In this document: one piece after another, positions 1 to 7,178 of the stretch
Numbering within the stretch: the first letter of the stretch is position 1
How the letters are laid out: each line of letters begins with the position of its first letter
NCBI GenBank assembly: GCA_030054275.1
Contig: JASGCF010000034.1
Coordinates: 1 to 15,975 of the forward strand
DNA: 15,975 bases
Reading direction: 5' to 3'
Origin: Limnohabitans sp.
GTDB taxonomy: Bacteria > Planctomycetota > Phycisphaerae > Phycisphaerales > SM1A02
The notes under the pieces: generated by a model
Told to the model about the DNA's origin: nothing
Databases searched by the model: none
What the model saw: only the letters and a program-made list of their open reading frames with translations
Made by a program: the position numbers and the translations under genes

Positions 1-1
1 A

Positions 2-643
2 ATCAATCGTGCCACACCGAAGACGCAGTCGTCGCTTCTCGAGGCGATGCAAGAGAAGAGTGTGACGGTCGGCGGTACGACGCATGAACTCGAGAAGCCA
101 TTCTTTGTGATGGCAACACAGAACCCGATTGAACAAGAAGGCACCTATCCGTTGCCGGAAGCGCAACTTGACCGCTTCTTCTTCAAACTTGTCGTGGGCT
201 ATTCGACGCGCGAAGAACTTTCGACGATTCTCGATCGCACCACAACCGGTGAGTCACCCAAGATCGAACGCGTGCTCGACGCGAGCGGCATTCTGGCCGC
301 ACAGCGTTTGGTGCGCAGCGTGGCGATTGCGCCACATGTGCAGGATTACGCGGTGCGCATGGTGCTTGCGACGCATCCGAATGGACAGTTCGCAACACCG
401 ATGACGAATCAGTTCCTGCGCTTTGGCGCCAGCCCGCGCGCTGCACAAACACTCGTGCTTGGCGCGAAAGTGAAGGCATTGCTTGCTGGACGAAGTGCTG
501 TTGGCTTCGATGACATCAAGGCTGTTGCACTTCCAGCGCTGCGTCACCGCATTCTGCTCAACTTTGAAGCTGAAGCTGAAGGCCGCACTTCAGATGAGAT
601 CATTCAGAACATCATCGACACGCTTGTCCTTGATGCGCGGTAG
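2..643 (+). CDS. MoxR-family AAA+ ATPase (C-terminal 213 residues; 5' end outside window)
   Basis: MoxR proteins are AAA+ ATPases thought to act as chaperones that help assemble or activate partner proteins, often von Willebrand factor A proteins. The reading frame is open from the first bases of the window, so the start and the Walker A motif lie upstream. Visible features are the family signature NRATPKTQSSLLEAMQE (fragment residues 2-18), the sensor-1 stretch ATQNP, the EGTYPLPEAQLDRF block carrying the presumed arginine finger, and ASPRAAQTL, which fits sensor 2. The frame closes with TAG at 641-643. MoxR genes are commonly followed by a DUF58 gene; here the next gene is a secreted barrel-like protein instead, 54 bases on. 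The family call is secure; the partner is unknown. Confidence 0.95.
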   Translation: MNRATPKTQSSLLEAMQEKSVTVGGTTHELEKPFFVMATQNPIEQEGTYPLPEAQLDRFFFKLVVGYSTREELSTILDRTTTGESPKIERVLDASGILAAQRLVRSVAIAPHVQDYAVRMVLATHPNGQFATPMTNQFLRFGASPRAAQTLVLGAKVKALLAGRSAVGFDDIKAVALPALRHRILLNFEAEAEGRTSDEIIQNIIDTLVLDAR

Positions 644-697
644 CGCGTGCACATCATGAAAACCGCTGCCTTCGCCCTCGAAAACTTGGAATTCCAC

Positions 698-1714
698 ATG
701 CAATTGACATCTCGCGCTCGCGCGCAACGGATCGCGTTCTCGCTGCTCTCGCCGATGGCGATCATTGTTCCACTTGTCGTAGGCGCCTCGGCGTTCGCGC
801 AAGACGGCGGTGTTGAAAGCCCAACCGTTCCCGAAGCTGCAACGCAAGCAGCTGTGAAAGATCTGCGCACCACCATCGCCGGCGGCTACGCGCATTTCTT
901 CGACGCGGATTTTGATTCGGGGACTGGAAGCGTTGCTGTCGACCGTGGATTTGGATCGCTCGAAATCGCAGGTTCACCGAGCGAAACCTACACATGGGAT
1001 CTTGGGCTCGCGTGGGAAGGTTCTTGGTACTCGTTTGATGGCGCGAATGTGTTGTCGGCGGCGGCTGGCGGATCGCCGTGGGGCGCTGTGCAATCCATCG
1101 TGGTCACACCTGGAGCTGGCTTTCGCATTGGTGAGCGCTGGCGGCTCAACACACGATTCCTCCTGCAGTTTGCTGGCGAAAACGACGCAGATGTCGGCGA
1201 CAGCGCAACCTACGGTGGCATCGTTGCTGCGAGTTACTCCTTCGACAAGAATTTCACGCTTGGCTTTGGCGCGTTGGTCACATCGCGCATCGAAGACGAT
1301 GTATTGGTCGTGCCGCAACTTGTGATTGATTGGCGACCATGCAAGGAATTCCGTCTCTCGAATTTCGCAGGCCCTGAAGCATTTCCGGGCGGCGCTGGTC
1401 TCGAAGCGATTTGGCTGTTGTCGGAGGATGGCGCGACCGAGCAGTACGAGTTGGCATTCGGCGGCCGTTACACCTATCGGCGATTCCGACTTGCCGATGA
1501 TGCCCCGACGGCCAGTGGCGTGGGAACAGATCAAGGACTCCCGCTTTGGCTGCGCGCGACCATGCGAGCGAAGTGCGGCGCACGCGTCGATCTTGTTGCA
1601 GGTATACAAGTGATTGGCGAAATGTCACTTGATGACGCTTCGGGCAATGAACTTGCGAAGTCCGATGTTGATCCCGCGCCATTTCTCGGCGCATTCTTCA
1701 GTTGGAAGTTCTGA
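698..1714 (+). CDS. Secreted outer-membrane beta-barrel-like protein, function unknown
   Basis: The 338-residue product starts with a good Sec signal peptide: basic residues at 6-11, a hydrophobic core at about 13-31 and a likely cleavage after AFA (residues 32-34). The mature part is rich in alternating aromatic and polar stretches such as TYTWDLGLAWEGSWYSF, and it ends in FSWKF, a C-terminal phenylalanine as in many outer-membrane barrels. I chose ATG 698 because it puts the signal peptide at the N-terminus; the frame also allows GTG 647 or ATG 656, which would add a poor leader. A GGA lies about ten bases upstream. The stop TGA overlaps the next start (TGATG). It resembles uncharacterised barrel families such as DUF6268, but that is a weak impression. 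Confidence 0.75.
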   Translation: MQLTSRARAQRIAFSLLSPMAIIVPLVVGASAFAQDGGVESPTVPEAATQAAVKDLRTTIAGGYAHFFDADFDSGTGSVAVDRGFGSLEIAGSPSETYTWDLGLAWEGSWYSFDGANVLSAAAGGSPWGAVQSIVVTPGAGFRIGERWRLNTRFLLQFAGENDADVGDSATYGGIVAASYSFDKNFTLGFGALVTSRIEDDVLVVPQLVIDWRPCKEFRLSNFAGPEAFPGGAGLEAIWLLSEDGATEQYELAFGGRYTYRRFRLADDAPTASGVGTDQGLPLWLRATMRAKCGARVDLVAGIQVIGEMSLDDASGNELAKSDVDPAPFLGAFFSWKF

Positions 1715-2544
1715 TGACACCGAAGAGTGCTCCAAATGCAACGCAGCGTCCGATTGCGCTTGTCACAGGTGCGAGCGCTGGAATTGGCCGCGAATTCTCG
1801 CTCTTCCTTGCTGAAAAGGGCTACGACCTCGTTGTCGTTGCGCGGCGCGAAGATCGACTCGTCGAGATCAAAAAACTTGTCGCAGAGCGATACGGCGTGC
1901 GCGCGATGGTGATCGCAGAAGATCTCTCACATGCGGCCGCGCCGCGGCGCATCGCAGACATTGTGCGTGCGTCGAATCTCGACATTGAAGTTCTGATCAA
2001 CAATGCGGGATACGCCGTCAAGGGCACTTTCCTTGAGAACGACTGGGCAACGCACGCAGATTTTCTACAAGTGATGGTTGGATCGTGGGTCCATCTCACG
2101 CATCTCTTCGTTCCGTCGATGATGCGAAAGGGACGCGGGCGTATTCTCAATGTCTCAAGCCTCGCGTCGCTGGCGCCAGAGCCTGGTGGAAGTTTGTACG
2201 CGCCCGTGAAATCACTCATGACTTCTGCAAGTCGAGCGATGCGTCTTGAACTGCTTGGGACAGGTGTCCACTGCACCGCACTGTGTCCAGGCTTCACCTA
2301 CACCGAGTTTCACGATGTTCTTGGCGTGCGCGACGACATGAAGAAATTGCCAAAGTACATGTGGCAAGAAGCGCGCCCTGTGGTCGAGGCTGGATGGCGC
2401 GGCGTTGAGCGCAACACCCCCGTCGTTGTGCCTGGTGCTTTCAATCGCACCGCTGCGTTTTTCTGCAAGTTCCTTCCGTACGCAGCAACCCTACGAATGA
2501 TGCCCAAAGCGATTGCAGAACGCGCCACAGGAGTTGCTCGGTGA
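1714..2544 (+). CDS. Short-chain dehydrogenase/reductase (classical SDR)
   Basis: This 276-residue protein is a NAD(P)-dependent oxidoreductase of the classical SDR family, probably cytosolic. The Rossmann motif TGASAGIG is at residues 18-25, the structural NNAG at 96-99, the catalytic serine at about 149 (in NVSS), and the YxxxK pair is Tyr162 and Lys166 (YAPVK). The PGFTYTEF segment after it fits the substrate loop. The start is ATG 1714, whose A is also the last base of the preceding gene's TGA; a TTG at 1702 in the same frame is less likely. At its end, GTGA joins it to the aroDE start. The overlaps predict co-translation with the barrel gene and aroDE. The substrate cannot be read from the sequence. 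Confidence 0.92.
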   Translation: MTPKSAPNATQRPIALVTGASAGIGREFSLFLAEKGYDLVVVARREDRLVEIKKLVAERYGVRAMVIAEDLSHAAAPRRIADIVRASNLDIEVLINNAGYAVKGTFLENDWATHADFLQVMVGSWVHLTHLFVPSMMRKGRGRILNVSSLASLAPEPGGSLYAPVKSLMTSASRAMRLELLGTGVHCTALCPGFTYTEFHDVLGVRDDMKKLPKYMWQEARPVVEAGWRGVERNTPVVVPGAFNRTAAFFCKFLPYAATLRMMPKAIAERATGVAR

Positions 2545-4166
2545 GTTTGATCTGTGTACCGATTGCTGTTGAAGATCATGCAGAAATCACGCTTGCACTT
2601 GAACGCGCTGCGCGCGCGCGAGCGCTTGGCGCACGCTTAATCGAGTGGCGTTGTGACGGCCTCGCGTCGCGTGCGGTCCATGCGGAGGAGGCGGTCGTGT
2701 GGATGATCGAGTTGGTGCACGGATCGCCGCTACCCTCGATCGTGACAGTGCGCAGCGCCGCCGAGGGTGGAACTTGCTCACTTGATGAGAAAGCGCGTCT
2801 CGCACTTCTGGCGCGACTTGCGCGCGCCGAACATGCGCCGCGCATGGTGGACATTGAGTACGCAGCAATTGCGGCGGATGGCGAGAACGATATGGCGCGC
2901 GCACTGCTTGCCTCTGCGCTCATGCCACGCGATGTCGATGCAGCGCCAACGAAAATCATTGCAAGCACGCATGATTTCAGTGGTCGCCCACATGATCTCA
3001 TGCGACGCGTTGCCGCGATGCAAGAAGATCCGCTGGTTTCGATCGTGAAACTCGCATGGATGGCGCGCAGCATTCGCGACAATCTCGAAGCGTTCGACAT
3101 TGTGTCGTCGCGCGCGAAGCCCACCATCGCGCTCTTGATGGGTGAATTTGGTTTGATGAGCCGCGTGTTGGCGCCCAAGTTTGGTGGATTTCTGACCTTC
3201 GCCTCGGAGTCTTCTGGCGCTGGTACGGCCCCCGGACAACCCACGATTCGTGACCTTCGCGATCTTTATCGATTCGGCTCGATTGGCCCAGCAACGAAAG
3301 TCTTTGGTGTTGTCGGTTGGCCTGTGGCACACTCGCGATCACCTGCGTACCACAACGCGCGTTTCGCAGAATCGGCGTATGACGGCGTGTATTTGCCACT
3401 TCCTGTTCCTCCCGAATGGGAACACTTCAAGGCATCCCTTGGTGCACTCATCGATCACGATCGATTGGACTTTGCTGGCGCGAGCGTGACGGTGCCGCAC
3501 AAGGAACATCTCGTTCGCTTCGTACAAGAGCGCGGCGGATCGGTCGATGCGGATGCAGCGTGGCTTGGTGCTGCGAATACGCTTGTCGTTGCACCACACG
3601 GAACGCCCGATGCGCAACGACTTGTTGCGTGCAACACCGATATGCCGGCTGCAGTTGAGGTGTTGACCGCGGCGCTTTCCACGCGTGGCCGCGCACTTCG
3701 ACACGCACGCGTTGCTGTTCTTGGCGCTGGCGGCGTCGCGCGCGCCGTTGCCGGTGGTCTTGCGCTCGCAGGCGCGAATGTTGTGATCTTCAATCGAAAC
3801 CACGCGCGTGCTGCATCGCTTGCGAACGCACTTTCGGGTCGCGAACTTTCGAATGGAGCACGCACGCGTGTCGTTGCCGGTCGAGAAGAAGATTTCTCAT
3901 GTCATGCGCCGCGATGTGAACAGTTCCACGCATTTGTGCAGTGCACGCCAGTCGGTATGGAGGGTGGACCCGATCCCAACGGTTCGCTCTTGCCACTCGA
4001 TGCGCACATCGACGATGATGTGGTTGTCATGGACACCGTGTACGCGCCGAAAGAAACGCCATTCCTTCGTGAAGCGCGCTCGCGCGGCGCGTTTATCGTG
4101 GACGGCGAGAGCATGTTCTTGAAGCAAGCGGAACTGCAATCGCGGCTCTTCCACGCGCGGTGGTAG
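2541..4166 (+). CDS. aroDE: Bifunctional 3-dehydroquinate dehydratase (type I)/shikimate dehydrogenase
   Basis: The 541-residue fusion would catalyse steps three and four of the shikimate pathway: dehydroquinate to dehydroshikimate, then NADPH-dependent reduction to shikimate. Residues about 1-240 are a type I dehydratase: EWRCD (35-39), TVRS..EGG around Arg71, STHDF with His144, the Schiff-base Lys170 in VKLAW, Arg208 in LMSR, and APGQ ending at Gln233. Residues about 253-541 are shikimate dehydrogenase: GWPVAHSRSP (259-268), VTVPHK with Lys321, GAANT, CNTD with Asp367, the nucleotide-binding GAGG (395-398), NRN (418-420), and FLKQAELQ near the end. The same domain order is known in plants and Chlamydiae. 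The start is GTG 2541, overlapping the previous stop by four bases. All key residues appear intact. Confidence 0.96.
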   Translation: MSLICVPIAVEDHAEITLALERAARARALGARLIEWRCDGLASRAVHAEEAVVWMIELVHGSPLPSIVTVRSAAEGGTCSLDEKARLALLARLARAEHAPRMVDIEYAAIAADGENDMARALLASALMPRDVDAAPTKIIASTHDFSGRPHDLMRRVAAMQEDPLVSIVKLAWMARSIRDNLEAFDIVSSRAKPTIALLMGEFGLMSRVLAPKFGGFLTFASESSGAGTAPGQPTIRDLRDLYRFGSIGPATKVFGVVGWPVAHSRSPAYHNARFAESAYDGVYLPLPVPPEWEHFKASLGALIDHDRLDFAGASVTVPHKEHLVRFVQERGGSVDADAAWLGAANTLVVAPHGTPDAQRLVACNTDMPAAVEVLTAALSTRGRALRHARVAVLGAGGVARAVAGGLALAGANVVIFNRNHARAASLANALSGRELSNGARTRVVAGREEDFSCHAPRCEQFHAFVQCTPVGMEGGPDPNGSLLPLDAHIDDDVVVMDTVYAPKETPFLREARSRGAFIVDGESMFLKQAELQSRLFHARW

Positions 4167-4183
4167 CGAGTACTATCTGTCGC

Positions 4184-4840
4184 ATGTCTGAGGACGATGC
4201 AATCAACGCAGCGCGAGGCTTTCTTCGCTCGCATTTGACGGGGCTCCTTGGATTCGACGGCGAATTCGTTCCGATCAAAGTCGTTGTGGCACACGACGGC
4301 GCATTGGTCGCACCCGTGATGGTGGCCATGCTGCGCTCGTTTGATGTCACGATGTATATGCCTGACGAAGCAGATGATTCGATGCAGATGCAGGTGACGC
4401 TCGAAGAGATCCACGATCGTGGTGAGCACGCTGCATTGTGCGATCGGTGGCGGATCTATCACGGCGAACCCGAAGATGTGCGCTGGGCGCGCATCACCGT
4501 AGACGCTGCGCGGTTCGATGGCTTCATGTTTGATGGTCTTGCGTTGATGGCGCAGAATCCCTTGGCGGATGCTGAGCCGCGAATCTGCCGTGAAATCAAC
4601 ACGGGAATGCTGGAGACGCTCAAGGCTGCCGTTGCTGCAACGGCCGGGCTAGAAGTTGAATCGCCGCGCGTTGTCGGCGTAGACCCGCTTGGCTTTGATG
4701 TGCGGGGACGATTTGATGTCATTCGACTTCCTGCAGATCCTGCGATCGCTGACGAGTCGGACGCTGTTGCCGCGCTCGAAGAACTGGCTGGTTTGACTGA
4801 CGACGGTGATGCAGAGAGTGACGCCGCTGAACACGGTTGA
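4184..4840 (+). CDS. Hypothetical protein, possible FMN-binding split barrel with DUF2470-like C-terminus
   Basis: I do not firmly recognise this 218-residue protein. No signal peptide or membrane segment is visible. The first 120 residues look like a small alpha/beta or barrel domain. The segment from about residue 133 onward (CREINTGMLETLKAAVAAT, then VVGVDPLGFDVRG and a closing IRLPADP) has the GxDxxGxDxR...RxPF layout seen in the DUF2470/HugZ-like part of pyridoxamine-oxidase-related heme or FMN proteins. The C-terminal 30 residues are acidic and alanine-rich, so probably disordered. I chose ATG 4184, 17 bases after the aroDE stop; GTG 4160 in the same frame would overlap aroDE. No clear ribosome binding site is seen. 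It probably belongs to the same transcript as aroDE. Confidence 0.6.
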   Translation: MSEDDAINAARGFLRSHLTGLLGFDGEFVPIKVVVAHDGALVAPVMVAMLRSFDVTMYMPDEADDSMQMQVTLEEIHDRGEHAALCDRWRIYHGEPEDVRWARITVDAARFDGFMFDGLALMAQNPLADAEPRICREINTGMLETLKAAVAATAGLEVESPRVVGVDPLGFDVRGRFDVIRLPADPAIADESDAVAALEELAGLTDDGDAESDAAEHG

Positions 4841-4903
4841 TTTCGATCGTTGGCGCGTGGCAAAAGCACGACCACCAGCAGATCAGACAGAACAGGCTTC
4901 TCG

Positions 4904-6310
4904 ATGACAAACGCACCACTCAGCTTCGATGCCGATCTTGCGGATGGATTGCGCAAATGTGAGCATCGGCTGCGCGTGAAGCCGTCGCTCGCGACCTGCG
5001 ACGAAACCGCTCAACTCGATGTGCATCTTGCGAACTCCATTGACGGTGAAGCAGTTGGACGCGGCACCGTCTCACGAATTCTTCAAGCGCTCGGCGAGTT
5101 TGGCTTCACAGCAGCACATGTTGCGACTCTCTTTCCTGCAACGACCGATGCCATGATTTCTGCGGAACTCGCAGGGCTCGACGACTCTGAAGCAGCCCAG
5201 CACGCGCTCGCGATGGCGAAGGCGTATCCGGCCCTCTATGACGCATTTCTTATTGCATCGCTCGGTCTTGGTCTTGTCGATGCGGCGCCACACGCCGCGC
5301 CATCGCGATGGAGCCATGGGACTCAACTCTTTGGCCGTTGGACGATCGAGCGTGAACTCGGTCGAGGTGCGACGGCGGAGATCGCCGTTGCGATTGACTC
5401 GGTGCTCTCGTCAGAAAACGAAACGGTGCGCGTTGTTGTGAAGCGTTTCGATGACGGTGTCGAATCGGCGCGCGCGCATGCGCTGCGCGAAGTTCGCGCG
5501 CTGCATGCCTTGCCTGAACGCGTGGCGCTTCGTCCGATTGCGCTCCACGCGCCGCGTGGACAGGCAGCCGTGTTGGTGACGCGCTTTGAAGAGTCGCGTG
5601 CTCCAAGGTGTGCCAACGATATTGCCGCAACTGCCCGAGCACTGGACCGCGTACACGCGGCGGGAGTCACGCACGGCGACCTCAAGCCCGAGCACATTCG
5701 CATTCGCGGCGATCACAGTGCGTTTTTCATCGACTTTGGGTTCGCCGGCCAAGCCACGCAAGAGTGCGTGAGAGACGACTTTGCTCGACTCATTGAGATC
5801 GCTCGCCCATTTGTTCCCTCGGTCATTGCTGCCACTTCAAATGCAGCAATACAACGCGGGTCTCCACGACTGGCGTCCGCGGCCCTTCGCGCGTTCGCAC
5901 CCGCGGCTTTGCGCTGGGCCACACAACGGGCGGCGCTTGCGGCCGCCATGTTGGGCGTTACGGCGACGGCTGGCTACGCCTACGGCCGTTGGTTTGCAGG
6001 GAACCCAACTCCTGTGATGTCCGCTGTTTCATCGCTCGAAAAGAACGGGACACCGTTGCTCGTGTCGGGGGGAGCACTCTCTGCATTGGCCCAGTCGGGA
6101 CGATTGATCTCCGCGCGGGTGCGTTCTGACGGGAAAATCGAACAGTTGGCTGTGCGTTGGCCCGAGTTCCCGCCCGAACACTACAAGCAGTCGCCTTACG
6201 GAAAGTACGCCCCCCTCCAGTTTGTGCAGTTCAAGCCAGACGGTGAGATGGTGTTTGATTTGTCGGAATCAAGCACGATTCCGTCACCGAGCGACTGGAA
6301 AAGTCAGTAG
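4904..6310 (+). CDS. Membrane-anchored protein-kinase-like protein with atypical catalytic loop
   Basis: Numbering uses ATG 4904 (468 residues); TTG 4850 would add 18 residues. Residues 1-130 form an uncharacterised helical region. Kinase motifs follow: the glycine loop LGRGATAEIAVA at about 142, the ATP-binding lysine in VVVKRF (Lys180), a glutamate in LREV (Glu196), HGDLKPEH with His257 and Asp259, and IDFG with Asp277. The asparagine usual after DLKP is His264, and no APE motif or full C-lobe follows; DDFARLIEI comes soon after. A hydrophobic segment at about 343-360 is followed by about 105 residues, probably outside the membrane. His at that position occurs in WaaP/Kdo-type lipopolysaccharide kinases, so the substrate could be a protein or an envelope molecule. 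It may also be a pseudokinase. Confidence 0.8.
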   Translation: MTNAPLSFDADLADGLRKCEHRLRVKPSLATCDETAQLDVHLANSIDGEAVGRGTVSRILQALGEFGFTAAHVATLFPATTDAMISAELAGLDDSEAAQHALAMAKAYPALYDAFLIASLGLGLVDAAPHAAPSRWSHGTQLFGRWTIERELGRGATAEIAVAIDSVLSSENETVRVVVKRFDDGVESARAHALREVRALHALPERVALRPIALHAPRGQAAVLVTRFEESRAPRCANDIAATARALDRVHAAGVTHGDLKPEHIRIRGDHSAFFIDFGFAGQATQECVRDDFARLIEIARPFVPSVIAATSNAAIQRGSPRLASAALRAFAPAALRWATQRAALAAAMLGVTATAGYAYGRWFAGNPTPVMSAVSSLEKNGTPLLVSGGALSALAQSGRLISARVRSDGKIEQLAVRWPEFPPEHYKQSPYGKYAPLQFVQFKPDGEMVFDLSESSTIPSPSDWKSQ

Positions 6311-6339
6311 CGCCCGAATCGGTACGACCGCATACCCAC

Positions 6340-6358
6340 CGCCGTTCAGCACGCGGCG
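6340..6358 (+). terminator. Weak hairpin after the kinase gene
   Basis: CGCCG (6340-6344) pairs with CGGCG (6354-6358) around a nine-base loop, 30 bases after the kinase stop codon. A loosely T-rich run (AATGTTGTTGTTCG) follows. There is no true U-tract, so this is at best a poor intrinsic terminator. Confidence 0.25.
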
Positions 6359-6492
6359 AATGTTGTTGTTCGTTGATCGGTCATTTTGGGTCGGTGATTT
6401 GTGACAGGTCGTTTGCGGTTTGTGGTCGTCAATCGGATTCCGTACTCGTGTAGCCCCATCGGGAAAGGATGGGACGCCCGTTCCTGAGATTT

Positions 6493-6523
6493 GTTTCGAA
6501 ACGAGAACTCGTGAAGGGTTCTC
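6493..6523 (+). promoter_or_regulatory. Cluster of overlapping inverted repeats in leader region
   Basis: Three inverted repeats overlap in 31 bases: the perfect ten-base palindrome GTTTCGAAAC (6493-6502), ACGAG-AA-CTCGT (6501-6512), and GAGAAC (6503-6508) facing GTTCTC (6518-6523) over nine bases. They cannot all form at once in RNA, so they could be an operator for a dimeric regulator or a set of alternative leader structures. The function is inference. Confidence 0.45.
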
Positions 6524-6559
6524 ATGAAGCGTGTTCATGAAGCGCGTTCATGAAGAGAT
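6521..6559 (+). repeat. Three tandem 13-base repeats containing TTCATGAA
   Basis: The copies are CTCATGAAGCGTG (6521-6533), TTCATGAAGCGCG (6534-6546) and TTCATGAAGAGAT (6547-6559). Copies two and three contain the eight-base palindrome TTCATGAA; copy one has a single change. Because 13 is not a multiple of three, the ATG in each copy lies in a different frame. Only the last (6550) is in frame with the gene that follows. The ATG in copy one opens a nine-codon frame whose TGA overlaps the ATG of copy three. Confidence 0.85.
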
Positions 6560-6572
6560 GCGCAAGAAACCC

Positions 6573-6576
6573 GAGG
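6573..6576 (+). promoter_or_regulatory. Ribosome binding site deciding the start at 6583
   Basis: GAGG lies six bases before ATG 6583, a normal Shine-Dalgarno spacing. No such motif precedes ATG 6550, so the later start is favoured. Confidence 0.6.
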
Positions 6577-6582
6577 AAAAGT

Positions 6583-7104
6583 ATGCAGCAATCCCCCGAG
6601 CAGTCATCGCAAAAGTTCATCTCGAAGCGGCGACTGCTCGGCGGGATGTTGGCAGCGTTGGTCGCGTTTGGCGCATTTTCTCTCGGTGCACAACACGGGC
6701 TGAACGCGGCAAACGGCGCCTCAAACCGGCGCACCGTAGACCCCAACTCACCCACCATCCAATGGCTACAAGACCGTGGCATTTTTCGCGACTTTCTTCG
6801 CGATGAAAGCGGGTCGCCAATTGGATTGGTCGTGGAACTTCGCGCAGCACCTGGCGTTGAAATACCCACGGAATCATTTTCGACGGAAGGGCTACGGTTC
6901 AACGAGAACGGCGAGGTCATTGAAATCTTGTCGCCAACCACCGTTCCCAGCACGAATGAGTGCACGCTCTTCATCCTCACACCGAATGACAATCCTCGGC
7001 AACAACTGTTCGTCTGCGTCGGTGATTGCGACACGACCGAGGAATGCGTGATGTTGATTGATCTTTCCACGCTGGCCTTCGCGTGCAACTGCGAGACACT
7101 TTGA
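6583..7104 (+). CDS. Small membrane-anchored or secreted protein with six-cysteine C-terminal tail
   Basis: I do not recognise this 173-residue protein. It has an N-terminal basic patch (KRR, residues 15-17) followed by a hydrophobic stretch at about 18-36, which fits a signal anchor or an uncleaved signal peptide. The remainder would then face the periplasm. Six cysteines are packed into the last 47 residues, at 127, 145, 149, 155, 168 and 170, including CVGDC and a final CNC, which suggests disulfides or metal binding. I chose ATG 6583 because GAGG lies six bases upstream; ATG 6550 in the same frame sits inside the 13-base repeats and would add 11 residues. The next gene, a sigma-like factor, begins 74 bases downstream, so the two may be functionally paired. 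Confidence 0.7.
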   Translation: MQQSPEQSSQKFISKRRLLGGMLAALVAFGAFSLGAQHGLNAANGASNRRTVDPNSPTIQWLQDRGIFRDFLRDESGSPIGLVVELRAAPGVEIPTESFSTEGLRFNENGEVIEILSPTTVPSTNECTLFILTPNDNPRQQLFVCVGDCDTTEECVMLIDLSTLAFACNCETL

Positions 7105-7178
7105 TTCGCCCAAATTGGCGTTCTTTGCGCTTGCAGGTCGATGGAGACACTGCGAACATCTCGCGCGAGCCTTATTCG

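Larger units (their letters stand above)
6311..6582 (+). other. 272-base non-coding stretch with repeat-rich 3' part
   Basis: No convincing gene lies here. The first part has a weak hairpin just after the kinase gene. The middle, about 6365-6490, is T- and G-rich with no clear promoter. The last 90 bases hold a dense set of inverted and tandem repeats that end just before the ribosome binding site of the next gene. The stretch presumably carries the promoter and leader of the cysteine-tail protein gene, but I could not place the promoter boxes. Confidence 0.6.

Noticed and set aside
974..1609. Long minus-strand open frame inside the barrel-like gene
   Set aside because: Shadow of the plus-strand gene; the product is rich in Arg and Cys with no domain or start signal.
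2610..2640. Alternating GCGCGCG run in aroDE
   Set aside because: It encodes an Ala/Arg-rich helix of the dehydratase domain and is explained by codon bias.
2576..3244. 222-residue minus-strand open frame inside aroDE
   Set aside because: It lies wholly within the conserved dehydratase domain, and its Ser/Arg/Ala-rich product is typical of a shadow frame in GC-rich DNA.
6284..6538. Minus-strand frame with an NNNIRRVLNGGGYAVVP segment next to the kinase stop
   Set aside because: It overlaps the end of the kinase gene and the repeat-rich leader, has no good start signal and no recognised homology; chance openness is more likely.
6531..6806. Alternative plus-strand frame starting in the 13-base repeats
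   Set aside because: It overlaps the cysteine-tail gene in another frame; its product is Arg-rich with no signal or motif, though it begins near the second repeat ATG.
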